Assembly: GCF_900116715.1 (NCBI RefSeq)
Contig: NZ_FPBM01000010.1
Coordinates: 62,001 to 126,000 of the forward strand
DNA length: 64,000 bases
Direction: 5' to 3'
Source of the DNA: Polaromonas sp. YR568
Lineage (GTDB): Bacteria > Pseudomonadota > Gammaproteobacteria > Burkholderiales > Burkholderiaceae_C
A program made the translations under genes and the position numbers. The notes beneath the pieces were generated by a model. It saw only the letters and a list, made by a program, of their open reading frames with translations, did no database searches and was not told the DNA's origin. Below, piece by piece: positions 16,212-26,476 of the stretch; position 1 is the first letter of the stretch; each line of letters begins with the position of its first letter.

Positions 16212-19200
16212 TCAGGCGGAAGCGGCGGTCTCGGCGGCGCAGTAGTGCCGCACCAGGCTCATCAACTCTTCTTCAGAGAACGGCTTGCCCAGGTAGTGGT
16301 CAACGCCGAGCTCCTTGGCATGTTCACGGTGCTTCTCGGCGATGCGGGACGTGATCATGATGATGGGCAGGTTGTTCAGGCGCACATCCCCGCGGATGTT
16401 GCGCGCCAGGTCGAAGCCGTCCATGCGCGGCATTTCGATGTCTGACAGCACCACGGCCGGCCGCTCTTCCTGGAGCCGCTCCAGCGCTTGCAGGCCATCG
16501 GCCGCCAGCGAAACACGGTAGCCTTCACGCTGAAGCAGGCGCTGCGTGACGCGGCGGACCGTGATGGAGTCATCGACCACCAGAATCAGCGGAATCTGCG
16601 GCGTTGCAGGCTTGGCAGCGGGCACTTTCACCACAACGTCGGTCACCCCGGCGGTACCGGCGGCTGCGTCGCCAGACCCTTCGAGCATATGCGGCTCGGC
16701 GCGGTCCGAACTCCAGGCACGTGCCTGCTGGCCGTATACGGAAGCCAGCGCCACCGGGTTGTAAATCAGCACAACCGCACCTGAAGCCAGCACCGACATA
16801 CCGGCCAGGCCGGGCAGGCGGGACAGCTGGGGCCCCAAGTTCTTGACCACAACTTCCTGGTTACCCAAAACTTCATCGACGTGCAGGGCAATGCGCTGCG
16901 CGGCGCTTCGGAAGATCACAACCGGCGTTGTCTTGCTCTGCGTTTCAGTGCTGTGGTGCGAGGCCTGCAGCAAGGCGCCGGACCAGAAGAAAGGCATCGA
17001 TTCACCGGCAACCTCAAGCACGCCGGTGTTATAGGCCTGCTGCAGCTCTTTGGCCGAAGCGCGCCTGACGGTTTCCACCACGTTGGCAGGCACACCGACG
17101 GACAGGTTGCCCGAGCGAATCATCACCACCTGCGTCACAGCCGTCGTCAGAGGAAGCACCAGCTTGAAGTGGGTACCCTTGCCCGCGACCGTGGAGGTTT
17201 CGATACGACCACCGAGCGCGTTAACTTCAGAGCGGACCACGTCCATGCCGATACCGCGACCTGCCAGCTCGGTCACCTGCGCAGCCGTGGAGAACCCGGG
17301 CATGAAAATCAGGTTGGCGGCGTCCTGATCGGTGAGCGCCTGGTCGGCCGTCACCATGCCGAGGCTGATGGCTTTTTCACGAATGCGAGCGAGGTTCAGA
17401 CCGGCGCCGTCATCGGAGAAGTCGACGGAAACGTCGTTACCTTCCTGGCGAAGATGGATGGTGATCAGGCCAACCGGGTCTTTACCCGCATCGGTTCGAA
17501 CCTGCGTGCTTTCAATGCCGTGGGCTACGCAATTGCGCAGCAAGTGCTCGAAGGCGGGCGTCATACGGTCCAGCATGCCGCGGTCCATCTCCATGGTGCC
17601 GCCCAGCAAGTCCAGCCGGACCTGCTTGCCGGTTTCCTTGGAAGCCTGGCGCACCACGCGGTACAGGCGCTCGGAAATACCTTCAAACTCCACCATGCGG
17701 GTGCGGAGCAGGTCACGCTGCAGTTCGCGGGTCTGGCGGGCCTGGGCGATCAAGTCGTCTTCGGTGGCTTCCACCGTGCGCTGCAAGGTGCGCTGCACGG
17801 TTGCCACGTCATTCACGGACTCGGCCATCATGCGGGTCAATTCCTGCACGCGGGTAAAGCGGTCAAACTCCAGCGGGTCAAACCCTGCCTGGGCTTCTTT
17901 GGCCTGGGCCAATCGCGACTGCATCTGGGTTTCAGCCTGCAGCTCGATGTCCCGCAGCTGCTGGCGCAAGCGGTTCAAGTTACCGCTCATGTCGTTCAGT
18001 GAGCCGCGGAGCTGGCTGAGTTCAGCCTCCAGGCGGGAACGCGTGATCATGACCTCACCAGCCTGGTTAACCATGCGGTCAAGCAGCTGCGAGCGCACAC
18101 GGATCGACGCAGAGGCCGCTTGCCGCAGCGGCTGCATGGCCATGGCCTGTGGCGCCGGCACCGAGAGCTTGCGAGAGCCGCTTTCGGCGCCCGTGGCTGC
18201 TGCCTGTGCGGGGGCTTCCTGCACCTCAGGTGCGGCGTCTTGTACGGGCTCGGATTTTGGCGCTGGCTCGGCCGCGGCGATAGGCGCCAGCACCACGGGT
18301 GCGGCAGCCGCGGCCGCGTCGGCGTGGCGCAAGGCCTCAAACGTGGCTTCCATCGCGTCAAAACGCGTCAGCAGAGGGTCGAAGTCCTGCGAGGCAGCCG
18401 CATCGGAGCCGAGAAATTCAATCTCGGATTCAATCCGGTGGGCCATTTCACCCATGCGCAAGGCGCCTGCGAGGCGCGCGCTACCCTTGAGCGTATGCAA
18501 TGCACGCAGCACTTCCATGCGCGCGCCCTGGTTGTCGGGACGCGCGGACCACTGCCGCAGCGCACCACCCAGCTGGGGCATGAGTTCGGCTGCCTCTTCT
18601 TCGAAGATCGGAAAGAGGTCGGGGTCAATCGCGTCAACCGCATCGATTTCATCGTCTTCACCGTCGTCAAACTGTGAAGCGGCCGGCGCTGCTACCGGTG
18701 TGACCAGGCGCACTGGCGGCGCGACCACGGCGACCGGCGGTGGCACGGATGCGGCACGCACAGGCGCTGGCGCCTCGGGTACTTCGGCCTTGATGACTTC
18801 AGGCTCGGGGGCAGGTGCAGGTGCAGCCTCGGACTGGGCCTGACGCTGGAGTTCAGCCTCCAGTTCAGGCGGAAGCACGGAATCCACAACCGCTTCTGCG
18901 GCCACCGCGTCACCGGAGAAATCGAAATCGGAGTCGCTGCCGGGAGCCAGAATCGAATCAGAGAAATCAAGCTCTCTCAGGCTGTCAAGGATGCCGGCAT
19001 CCGGCTCCTTGAGGAAACCGGCGGCAAACTGGTGCAAAAGCCGGCGAATGTCTTCTGCCGCATCTACAAAAACCTGCCCGTACCTGGCAGCGCCATTGCT
19101 GTGGTGCGCCCTGGATTGCTGCAGCGCCTGCTCAAAGGCGCGAGCCATTTCAGACAGGGCATCGAACCCCACGGTGGCGGAGCTGCCGGCAAGAGAGTGA

Positions 19201-22200
19201 GCCAGCGCGACAGTGGAGTCGCTCACGGGCAGATTGCGCTCCAGCGACCATTCGGCGACTTCGGTCACCAGCCTGCGCGACCATTCGTCAGCTTCGTTCA
19301 AATAGACGTTGTACAGCGGGATGCCGATGCGCAGGGAACCGATAACCTTGACCTGTTCGTCGCCGTTACCATCCGCAGGAAGCACACTGTCAGTCGCCTC
19401 GGCAGCCACAGCTTCAATCACGGGCGCTTCTTCAAGTAGTTGCACAGGCTCGGCGAATTCAAAGGTTTCGGGCAAGGTGGGCGCTGCGGCTACCGGCTGC
19501 GCAGCCGGCGAGGCAGACGAGAAATCGAATACGACGGTCGTTTCTTCGAGTTTTCCAGGCTCAGTGTGGAAATGCTTCTCGAAATCGGCGTCGGACAACT
19601 CGATGGCTTCGGCCGCATCCGGAACTGTTGGAACGGACTGTTCTGCCGTCGCCGGGGCTACAGGAACATCGACGCTGCCGGAAATCGCAGACAGGCTGTC
19701 AAAGTCAATGCCTTCGATCTCGGCGACGGGCTCGCTCACCGCAGCCGGGGTGGCCACAGCGGCGGGCGCTGCCGCGTCTTCAAAAACAAGGTCAAAGTCC
19801 AGGTCATCTGCCGGTGCCGGGCTCGCGGGCAGGTCCGCGCTGGCGGTGGCGGGAACGCCGGCGTCCAGTTCCAGGTCGTCGGGAAGGGAAAAGGCGTCGG
19901 CCGCAACAGGCTCGTCGGCAGGAGCAGAAGGCTGCGCCGCTGCAGGTACCGGTGCCGGTTTGGCGGCAAGGTCCAACGCAACATAACGACTTTCGGTCCG
20001 CATCGCATCCGCACTCGTGCGGAAAACCGACGCCGACCAGCTGCCGTCCTGGTTCGCGGCAATGTCTGCAATCCAGCCGGCGAAACCATTCATCGCCTCG
20101 GAAGACAGCGCACGGAATTCATCAGTCGCTGTCTTCTGGTCGGCCAGCCAGCTGTTGAGCATTTGCTCCAGCGACCAGGCGGCTTCACCAAATTCGTTGA
20201 GCCCCACCATCCGTGAGCTGCCCTTGAGCGTATGGAAGGCACGCCGCAGGACCGTGAGTTGCGACACGTCGGCCGGATCGCTGGCCAGCGCGGCCAAAGC
20301 CTCGAGGCCGTTGCCCACCACTTCACGCGCTTCTTCCAGGAAGATGTCACGCAGATCGTCTTCTTCAAAATCGGCCGCATTGTCCTGGCTCTCGGCCGCG
20401 ACAGAGGCCGGCGTCACGGCAAAGGCCAGGGTCGTCAGCGCGGTGGCGGCTGCATCGGCATTGCTGCCCGACACGGCGGCGGAGGCATCGCGCGCCGTCT
20501 TGGCCAGCGTTGGCTGTTCGGCAAGCGCGGCGTGGGTTGCCAGCGCATCCAACTTGATGGTGAGGTTTTCGCTTTTCTCGCCAAGGCCGGCATCCTGTAC
20601 CACGGAGATAACTTCCTGGGACAGCATGTCGCTGTTGACGGTCACAGAGGCAGCCGCCTCCGTTGAGACGCTCTGGGCACGGCCCATCAGGGGTTTGAGT
20701 TCGCCCTTTTCTTCGTCATAAACAAAAAGCTTCTTCGCCAGCGCGGGCTGGTAGTTCAGCATGTCGATCAGGAAACTCAAGGCGCCCAGGTTGTTACCGA
20801 GGTGCTCGAAGGTCCCGGCAGCGCGCGCCATCTGTTCATCGATTTCGGTGACCAGCATCTGCTCGACGCTGTCGCGCATGCGCAAGACGGCATGAGATGC
20901 CTGGTCAAGCCCCAGCACCGACAGCACGCCGCGCATCTGCGACAACTGGCCGGGAACCGACTGCAGTGCCACCTTGTCTTGTGGATTGCGGAAGAAAATG
21001 TCCAGCGATTTTTCAAGTTCGCCCAGGGACACGCGCAACTCACCGACCACGCTGCCCATGGTCTGCTTGTCGCTGACGCGGCGGTAAAGCTCTTCCATCC
21101 AGCCTTCGAGTGGCTGAGGCTGACCACCTGCCCTGACGCCTTCAAGACGTGAGGCCAGGTTCGCGGTTCGCACCGCCAATTGCGGATCGTTGGGATCCAG
21201 GTCATCAAAGGCAGCTTCAAGGTACAGCACCGAGGTCGCCACTTCCATGGCCAGCTCAATGCCGGGTGCCTGACCGGAGCGCACAGTGGTCTCGACGGCG
21301 TGGGTCAAAGCTTGCGCCAGCGGCTCGCTGGGCGGGTGCAACTTGAGCAGGGAGTCGGTCACCAGGCTGAACTGGTCGGATACCGTTTTGAATTTGTTGG
21401 CGTCCCCGGCGGAAAGTGACGACCAGGTTTCTTTGGCCGACGTAATCCGTTTGCGCGCCTGCGCCAGCAAGGCGGGGTCAAAACGCCCGAACTGAACCAG
21501 TTCATAGTCCACGGGCTTGAATCGGTTAAGCCCATAGGCTGAACGCACCGCCGAGAGAACCGGGGTGTCGCTGGCCCGTGCAGAAACTGCCTGGGAACAG
21601 AAAAAGAGCAGGTCCTGGGCCAGGCGCTCCGACACGGCCGGATCGCCCTTGGCCAGCAAGGCGTACTGCATCAAAATCCGGGAGGCGGCGCGGCGGACAT
21701 AGATATCCGAGCCGAGCAGATCGTTGGCGACAGCCTCGAAGTAAGCTGCAGCTATCTTCCAGAAAATCCGGGGTTGGCGGTCAGCCTGCCGCGTAGCAAA
21801 TCCCAGGCTGAGTTCTCTCAGGTTTTTTGCCGCTTGCGGCGCCTTGCCCTTCATCAGCTGAAGCACCGACTGGTCCAGCACTGCACGCGCGCTGTCGTCG
21901 TAATTCCGCGGCTCCGACTTCTCGGTCAGCTCCGCCTCAAGCCAGCGCCATTCAAACGGCCACAGGTCGGCCGGGTGGATACGGTCTGCCTTCACCAGCT
22001 CCTGCACATCACGGTATTGCGGGAACAGGGAAACCGCCGAGACGGGTTTATCGGCCAGCACGCCTTCAAGATATTCCGTCAGGGCGTAACTGGCGCGTTC
22101 GATTTTTCCTGCTGCATCCTGGTTGCACTGCTCAGGTTGCTGCACAAATTTTTGTACGGCCGCCTCCATTGAGCGCAGTACCAGCGCAGGCCCGGCAAGG

Positions 22201-22445
22201 CCCACCATTTCCAGCGCACCGACTGCCTGATGCAGCTGCTGGCGAGCGATCCGCAACTGGCTGGCATCAAGGGCGGCAAGATCGGACCCACGCGCGGCTT
22301 CCGCGTCGCGCACAAAACGCTTGAGGGCCTTGGCCGCGCCGTCCAGCGACTTGCGAAGCTCGTCGAGCACCCATGCGAGAGGGCCCAGATCATTCAGGGC
22401 AAGATCGGGTTCAACAGCTGTTGAATTCGAGACGTTGGATTGCAT
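16212..22445 (-). CDS. chpA: ChpA/PilL hybrid chemosensory histidine kinase (2077 residues)
   Basis: Giant CheA-type kinase of the twitching-motility chemosensory system. An N-terminal HPt-like helical region lacks an obvious phosphate-accepting His. Three canonical HPt modules follow: HTLKGSSRMVG near residue 737, HSLAGSSATVG near 1082 and HTLKGSARLAG near 1317. They are separated by long Ala/Pro/Glu-rich linkers. Then come the dimerisation helices, the ATPase domain with LRNCVAHGIEST and GRGIGMDVVR (about 1630-1760), a CheW-like domain, and a C-terminal receiver (LVVDDSITVRRVTQRLL, phosphate-accepting Asp in VLSDIEMPRMDGF near residue 2000). Pseudomonas ChpA has more phosphotransfer modules, so this is a reduced version. 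It is the last gene of the pil chemosensory operon, 56 nt after pilJ. Confidence 0.92.
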   Translation of the reverse strand: MQSNVSNSTAVEPDLALNDLGPLAWVLDELRKSLDGAAKALKRFVRDAEAARGSDLAALDASQLRIARQQLHQAVGALEMVGLAGPALVLRSMEAAVQKFVQQPEQCNQDAAGKIERASYALTEYLEGVLADKPVSAVSLFPQYRDVQELVKADRIHPADLWPFEWRWLEAELTEKSEPRNYDDSARAVLDQSVLQLMKGKAPQAAKNLRELSLGFATRQADRQPRIFWKIAAAYFEAVANDLLGSDIYVRRAASRILMQYALLAKGDPAVSERLAQDLLFFCSQAVSARASDTPVLSAVRSAYGLNRFKPVDYELVQFGRFDPALLAQARKRITSAKETWSSLSAGDANKFKTVSDQFSLVTDSLLKLHPPSEPLAQALTHAVETTVRSGQAPGIELAMEVATSVLYLEAAFDDLDPNDPQLAVRTANLASRLEGVRAGGQPQPLEGWMEELYRRVSDKQTMGSVVGELRVSLGELEKSLDIFFRNPQDKVALQSVPGQLSQMRGVLSVLGLDQASHAVLRMRDSVEQMLVTEIDEQMARAAGTFEHLGNNLGALSFLIDMLNYQPALAKKLFVYDEEKGELKPLMGRAQSVSTEAAASVTVNSDMLSQEVISVVQDAGLGEKSENLTIKLDALATHAALAEQPTLAKTARDASAAVSGSNADAAATALTTLAFAVTPASVAAESQDNAADFEEDDLRDIFLEEAREVVGNGLEALAALASDPADVSQLTVLRRAFHTLKGSSRMVGLNEFGEAAWSLEQMLNSWLADQKTATDEFRALSSEAMNGFAGWIADIAANQDGSWSASVFRTSADAMRTESRYVALDLAAKPAPVPAAAQPSAPADEPVAADAFSLPDDLELDAGVPATASADLPASPAPADDLDFDLVFEDAAAPAAVATPAAVSEPVAEIEGIDFDSLSAISGSVDVPVAPATAEQSVPTVPDAAEAIELSDADFEKHFHTEPGKLEETTVVFDFSSASPAAQPVAAAPTLPETFEFAEPVQLLEEAPVIEAVAAEATDSVLPADGNGDEQVKVIGSLRIGIPLYNVYLNEADEWSRRLVTEVAEWSLERNLPVSDSTVALAHSLAGSSATVGFDALSEMARAFEQALQQSRAHHSNGAARYGQVFVDAAEDIRRLLHQFAAGFLKEPDAGILDSLRELDFSDSILAPGSDSDFDFSGDAVAAEAVVDSVLPPELEAELQRQAQSEAAPAPAPEPEVIKAEVPEAPAPVRAASVPPPVAVVAPPVRLVTPVAAPAASQFDDGEDDEIDAVDAIDPDLFPIFEEEAAELMPQLGGALRQWSARPDNQGARMEVLRALHTLKGSARLAGALRMGEMAHRIESEIEFLGSDAAASQDFDPLLTRFDAMEATFEALRHADAAAAAAPVVLAPIAAAEPAPKSEPVQDAAPEVQEAPAQAAATGAESGSRKLSVPAPQAMAMQPLRQAASASIRVRSQLLDRMVNQAGEVMITRSRLEAELSQLRGSLNDMSGNLNRLRQQLRDIELQAETQMQSRLAQAKEAQAGFDPLEFDRFTRVQELTRMMAESVNDVATVQRTLQRTVEATEDDLIAQARQTRELQRDLLRTRMVEFEGISERLYRVVRQASKETGKQVRLDLLGGTMEMDRGMLDRMTPAFEHLLRNCVAHGIESTQVRTDAGKDPVGLITIHLRQEGNDVSVDFSDDGAGLNLARIREKAISLGMVTADQALTDQDAANLIFMPGFSTAAQVTELAGRGIGMDVVRSEVNALGGRIETSTVAGKGTHFKLVLPLTTAVTQVVMIRSGNLSVGVPANVVETVRRASAKELQQAYNTGVLEVAGESMPFFWSGALLQASHHSTETQSKTTPVVIFRSAAQRIALHVDEVLGNQEVVVKNLGPQLSRLPGLAGMSVLASGAVVLIYNPVALASVYGQQARAWSSDRAEPHMLEGSGDAAAGTAGVTDVVVKVPAAKPATPQIPLILVVDDSITVRRVTQRLLQREGYRVSLAADGLQALERLQEERPAVVLSDIEMPRMDGFDLARNIRGDVRLNNLPIIMITSRIAEKHREHAKELGVDHYLGKPFSEEELMSLVRHYCAAETAASA

Positions 22446-22501
22446 AGATAACGGGCCGGTTCAGGAATCGGAGTTCGCGGTCAGCGCACAACAGGCGGGC
22501 A

Positions 22502-24793
22502 TCAGGCGATCTTGAATCGGGACACCGACTGGCGCAGCTCTTCAGCCATGCGGGAAAGATCTCGCACCTGCTGCGCCGTGGAGCGGGTACCTTCTCCCGT
22601 TTGCTCCGTCACCGCAAAAATGTGCTGGATGTTACCGGCCACCACGTTGGCCGATGCGGCTTCGCGGGAGGCGGAATTCGAAATCTGCTCAATCAGGTCA
22701 GCAAGCCGGCGTGACACCTGGTCAATCTCGGTCAGTGCGGTACCCGCGTTATCGGACAGTTTGGCCCCTTCAACCACACCCTGCGTGGAGCGTTCCATAG
22801 CGGCCACAGCATCCTGGGTGTCGGTCTGAATGGCTTTCACCAGGGCCGAAATCTGACGCGTAGCATCTGCGGAACGTTCAGCCAGTCGCTGCACTTCTTC
22901 CGCAACCACCGAGAAGCCTCGTCCGGCTTCACCGGCTGACGCGGCCTGAATAGCTGCATTCAGCGCCAGCACGTTGGTCTGTTCGGTAATGTCGGAAATC
23001 AGTTCGGTAATTTCACCAATCTCCTGTGACGACTCACCGAGTCGCTTGATCCGCTTGGAGGTTTCCTGGATCTGGTCACGGATGGAGTTCATACCACCGA
23101 TGGCGTTTTGCACAGCCTGCAGGCCGGACTCGGCGGCAGTCAGCGATTGGCGCGCCACCTGGGAAGATTCCTGCGCCTGTGTGGACACTTCATTAATTCG
23201 GGACGCCATATCAAGCACCGACTGGCCGGTTTCGCGAATTTCGCGCAGCTGCTCGGTCGAAGCCGCCAGCAGTTCGGTGGACGTGCTTTCCACCTGCGCC
23301 GTCGTCTGTGCAACGCGGGTAGCCGTGTTCTGTACGTTACCTACCAGCTGCCGCAACTCTTCCACCGTGTAGTTCACCGAGTCGGCGATAGCGCCGGTAA
23401 TGTCTTCGGTCACGGTTGCTTCCTGCGTCAAGTCACCTTCAGCCACTGTCTGCAACTCATTCATCAATCGCAAAATGGCGGCCTGGTTGGCGTCATTGAC
23501 GCGCTTGGCGTCCTGCTCCTGCCCCTTGGCTTCCTGACGCTGGGTTTCAGCAACTGCCTGACGCTGTTGACTGTCCTGCACCTGCAAACGGGCCAAACCG
23601 GCTGCGCACAACAGCGCAAGGAAAGCGGCACCTGCGAGGATGGCCAGTGAAACCACGCTCAAACCCGTTTGCGACGACAGCTTGCCCTGCAGGTCTTCCA
23701 GACCACGGCGAAGGGGTTCGCTGTCCGCAATAATCGAAGACTGCGCTTCACGGGCGGACACCAGGCCCTGCAAGTTACCCAGAATGGCGCCGGCTTGCAC
23801 GCGCGTTTGTTCATAAAGCGCCATCAGGGCTTCCAGGCGTTCGCGGGTCTGCGGGTCCTTGGAGCCGGCGAGACGCAGTTCGGGGCTGCCTTCTTGCAGG
23901 CCTTGAGCAATTTCCTTGAACGAATTCAAGTCCTTACCCAGCAAGAACACGGCTTCGGGGCTCACACCCTCCATCGTCAAGAACTCATTGGCAGACTTAC
24001 CGATACGCTGGGTCAACATCACCAGCTGGCCGGAGGCCGAGATTTCCGCCGGCGCCGCATTCTGCTGGAGCTTGAGCGACGACACGGTTTCCGCGATTTC
24101 CAGCAAGTCCGAAGACTGGCGGTTAATGGTGCGCAGAGCGTTACCCACCTGCGTCAGAATGTTCTGTTGACCCATCACGGTCTTGGCGTTCTTTTCAGCG
24201 CGCTCCATGAAGGGGGTGACTTTTTCCACGTCACCTTGCAATTCTTCGCCCACCGGGGCCAGACGCAGGCTGTCTTCGCCGGACTTCAGGCCGCGCACGG
24301 TTTTGGACAGAACTTCAGAGCTTTCGCGCACGTCAGGGAAAGCCTGGGCACTGCCCACCAGCGCCTGCGACACGGATTTCGCCAGTCGCTGCGACTGCAT
24401 CAGGGACTGACCGGTTGCAGCCACCTGTTGAGCGACTTTGTCAGCCTGATTCAGTGCCAGGAAGGTCACCGTACCCAGAACCGCCACGAAAATAGCCAGC
24501 AGGAACACCAAAATGCGCTGGTGCTGACCCATGGTCCGGCGGCCCAGCACGGGCAGAAACAGCAGATCGGCGGCTTCGGCGGGTGGCGCATCTTCAGCCG
24601 TGGCGATGCGGCTGGCCGGAAAAGCGTCGTCGTTGCCGCCTGCCTGGCGTACCGCCGCAGTCTGCAGGGAGGCCTCATCCATGGCACCGGTTGCAAGAGG
24701 ATCTGGCGTGCCGACGGAAGCCATGTCCATGCTGTCTTCAGGTTGGACGGATTTGGTTTTAAACAGCTTCTGGATATTTTCAATAACAGACAT
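22502..24793 (-). CDS. pilJ: PilJ methyl-accepting chemotaxis protein for type IV pili
   Basis: 763 residues. A cytoplasmic N-terminal stretch of about 90 residues precedes TM1 (LVFLLAIFVAVLGTVTFLAL). A large periplasmic helical PilJ region comes next, then TM2 near residue 385-410 (LSVVSLAILAGAAFLALLCA), a HAMP-like linker and the methyl-accepting signalling domain. The kinase-contact hairpin tip is visible as LNAAIQAASAGEAGRGFSVV with AEEVQRLAERS. It should signal to ChpA through PilI. It follows pilI by 30 nt. Confidence 0.93.
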   Translation of the reverse strand: MSVIENIQKLFKTKSVQPEDSMDMASVGTPDPLATGAMDEASLQTAAVRQAGGNDDAFPASRIATAEDAPPAEAADLLFLPVLGRRTMGQHQRILVFLLAIFVAVLGTVTFLALNQADKVAQQVAATGQSLMQSQRLAKSVSQALVGSAQAFPDVRESSEVLSKTVRGLKSGEDSLRLAPVGEELQGDVEKVTPFMERAEKNAKTVMGQQNILTQVGNALRTINRQSSDLLEIAETVSSLKLQQNAAPAEISASGQLVMLTQRIGKSANEFLTMEGVSPEAVFLLGKDLNSFKEIAQGLQEGSPELRLAGSKDPQTRERLEALMALYEQTRVQAGAILGNLQGLVSAREAQSSIIADSEPLRRGLEDLQGKLSSQTGLSVVSLAILAGAAFLALLCAAGLARLQVQDSQQRQAVAETQRQEAKGQEQDAKRVNDANQAAILRLMNELQTVAEGDLTQEATVTEDITGAIADSVNYTVEELRQLVGNVQNTATRVAQTTAQVESTSTELLAASTEQLREIRETGQSVLDMASRINEVSTQAQESSQVARQSLTAAESGLQAVQNAIGGMNSIRDQIQETSKRIKRLGESSQEIGEITELISDITEQTNVLALNAAIQAASAGEAGRGFSVVAEEVQRLAERSADATRQISALVKAIQTDTQDAVAAMERSTQGVVEGAKLSDNAGTALTEIDQVSRRLADLIEQISNSASREAASANVVAGNIQHIFAVTEQTGEGTRSTAQQVRDLSRMAEELRQSVSRFKIA

Positions 24794-24823
24794 GGTGAGC
24801 CTTCCGGGGAGAAACAGTGTGCG

Positions 24824-25354
24824 CTATGCGCCTATCGTCAAAAAATGGGCTTGCTGGGCAAGTAACTGAAGGTTGATTTCCTGCCAGGTGGCGCCATTGA
24901 GGTCCACATACTGGTTGCCAAAGAAATCGGGGGCGTCGGGCGCTTTTTCGGAGAAGTCGCTGAACGCTTCCTGGTTGCGAAGCCCGGAAAGTTTGTCGAT
25001 CAACAATGCGCAATTGACCTCCAGGGCGCTGTTGAGCGCAACAAGCCTGGAGTCTGTACGTGCCAACTCATTTTTGGGTGGGGGCGCCTTGCCGCTGACG
25101 TAGCTCGCCAGATCGACCACGCCGAACAGGCCGCCCCGCAGATTGGCGACACCGGCGAACCAGGCCTGTGTGTACGGCACAGGCTGCGTACTCACCCATG
25201 GGAAAATTTCACCGGACTGACTCAGGGGAAACAGGTACTTCTTCCCGCCGGCTTCCACAGCCAGCCAGGATGCAGCAACACCTTGCGTCCGCGCAATCTG
25301 CAGCCTGTCGGCCAGCCGGGTTTGGAGTTCTCTAAGGGCTTGTCTATTCGCCAT
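24824..25354 (-). CDS. pilI: PilI CheW-like adaptor
   Basis: 176 residues with the CheW fold: LAVEAGGKKYLFPLSQSGEIF near residue 30, then a pattern of beta strands including WFAGVANLRGGLFGVVDLASYV, the usual CheW ligand-free core. It couples PilJ to ChpA. The position between pilH and pilJ matches the Pseudomonas pilGHIJ order. Confidence 0.9.
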   Translation of the reverse strand: MANRQALRELQTRLADRLQIARTQGVAASWLAVEAGGKKYLFPLSQSGEIFPWVSTQPVPYTQAWFAGVANLRGGLFGVVDLASYVSGKAPPPKNELARTDSRLVALNSALEVNCALLIDKLSGLRNQEAFSDFSEKAPDAPDFFGNQYVDLNGATWQEINLQLLAQQAHFLTIGA

Positions 25355-25377
25355 GCTGTGGTTTTACGCCTTAACGA

Positions 25378-25743
25378 TCAGCCGAGGGCCTTGATTTTGG
25401 CCATCAGCTCGTCTGCATCCACCGGTTTGGTGATGTAGTCACGGGCACCCTGACGCATGCCCCAGACCCGGTCGGTTTCCTGGTTTTTGCTGGTGCACAT
25501 CATGATGGGGATATCCGAATAGAGCGGGTCACGCGTGATGGCCCGGGTCAGCTGAAAGCCGTTTTGGCCGGGCATCACCACGTCCATCAGGATCAGTTCG
25601 GGTTTGTCTTCCGCCAGGCGGCGAAATGCATCTTCTGCGTTTTCAGCGGTTTTAACGGTAAAACCATTTTTGACCAGCAGATCTGTCAGAAACATCAGTT
25701 CGGTTTTGGAGTCGTCCACCACCAGTATTTTCTTGATTGCCAT
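25378..25743 (-). CDS. pilH: PilH response regulator
   Basis: A single-domain CheY-like receiver of 121 residues: acidic pair in KILVVDDSKTE, phosphate-accepting Asp in LILMDVVMPGQNGFQ, Thr/Ser in MCTSKNQ and the conserved Lys in YITKPVD. ATG 25743 is preferred over the GTG one codon upstream, because AGGAG lies 7 nt before it and the ATG overlaps the pilG TGA by one base. In Pseudomonas, PilH counteracts PilG and promotes retraction; here the role is inferred from order and similarity. Confidence 0.9.
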   Translation of the reverse strand: MAIKKILVVDDSKTELMFLTDLLVKNGFTVKTAENAEDAFRRLAEDKPELILMDVVMPGQNGFQLTRAITRDPLYSDIPIMMCTSKNQETDRVWGMRQGARDYITKPVDADELMAKIKALG

Positions 25744-26141
25744 CACACTACTCCTTGTTTAGCGCTGCCCAGTTCCTGAACGGTCTGCAGCAGCTGATCT
25801 TTGGTAAAGGGCTTGGTCAGGTAGTCCTGTGAACCCACCATACGACCTCGCGCCTTGTCGAAAACGCCGTCCTTGGAGGACAGCATCACAATGGGAACGG
25901 CGGAAAACTTCACATTGCGCTTGATAATCGCACACGTTTGATAGCCATCCAGACGGGGCATCAAAATGTCGCAGAAAATCAGATTGGGTTCGTAGTCATT
26001 GACCTTGGACAGGGCGTCAAAGCCGTCTTCGGCCAGCAATACTTCATGGCCACCCTGTTTCAGGAATATCTCGGCGCTACGCCGGATGGTGTTGCTGTCA
26101 TCGATGACCAAAACCTTCAGTCCGGAACTGGGAATGCTCAC
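25743..26141 (-). CDS. pilG: PilG response regulator
   Basis: A 132-residue CheY-like receiver: LKVLVIDDSNTIRRSAEIFL (acidic pair), LIFCDILMPRLDGYQT (phosphate-accepting Asp), VMLSSKDG and YLTKPFTKDQLL. It starts at GTG 26141 with GAGGAG 8 nt upstream. The IRRSAEIFL segment and its place first in the pilGHIJ block support PilG, which drives pilus extension through the FimV/PilB side in Pseudomonas. Confidence 0.9.
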   Translation of the reverse strand: MSIPSSGLKVLVIDDSNTIRRSAEIFLKQGGHEVLLAEDGFDALSKVNDYEPNLIFCDILMPRLDGYQTCAIIKRNVKFSAVPIVMLSSKDGVFDKARGRMVGSQDYLTKPFTKDQLLQTVQELGSAKQGVV

Positions 26142-26220
26142 TGCCTATGCTCCTCATGTTGCAGGCCCCGGCCGAACAGGCCGCCCTGCGATTGTTCAGG
26201 CTAGTGCCCAAAACGCTTGT

Positions 26221-26382
26221 TTATATCTGAACCATTTCAAAATCTTCTTTGCGTGCACCGCATTCGGGGCAGGTCCAGTTCATTGGCACTTGGGCCCAGG
26301 GCGTCCCGGCGGCAATCCCATGTTCCGGAGCGCCGGCAGCTTCGTCGTAAATCCACCCACAAATTAAACACATCCACGTCAT
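26221..26382 (-). CDS. Rubredoxin
   Basis: A 53-residue protein. It carries both rubredoxin iron-binding pairs: CLICGWIYDE near residue 5 and CPECGARKEDF near residue 38, with the hydrophobic WIYDEAAG and PMNWTCP surroundings. It binds one Fe through four Cys and carries electrons. It begins at ATG 26382 and lies 80 nt upstream of pilG on the same strand, so it probably heads the pil chemosensory transcript. A functional tie to twitching motility is not known to me. Confidence 0.93.
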   Translation of the reverse strand: MTWMCLICGWIYDEAAGAPEHGIAAGTPWAQVPMNWTCPECGARKEDFEMVQI

Positions 26383-26476
26383 TGATTGAGTCACAGCTTA
26401 AGTTGCCTTCGAATAGAATGCAACAATTGTATCGAGGCGGCGTTGCTTATTCGCGTACAAGGCAAAATCGCAGCCT

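Noticed and set aside
16881..18843. Long plus-strand frames opposite chpA
   Set aside because: They are antisense shadows of chpA; their translations are Ala/Arg/Ser-rich with no domains.
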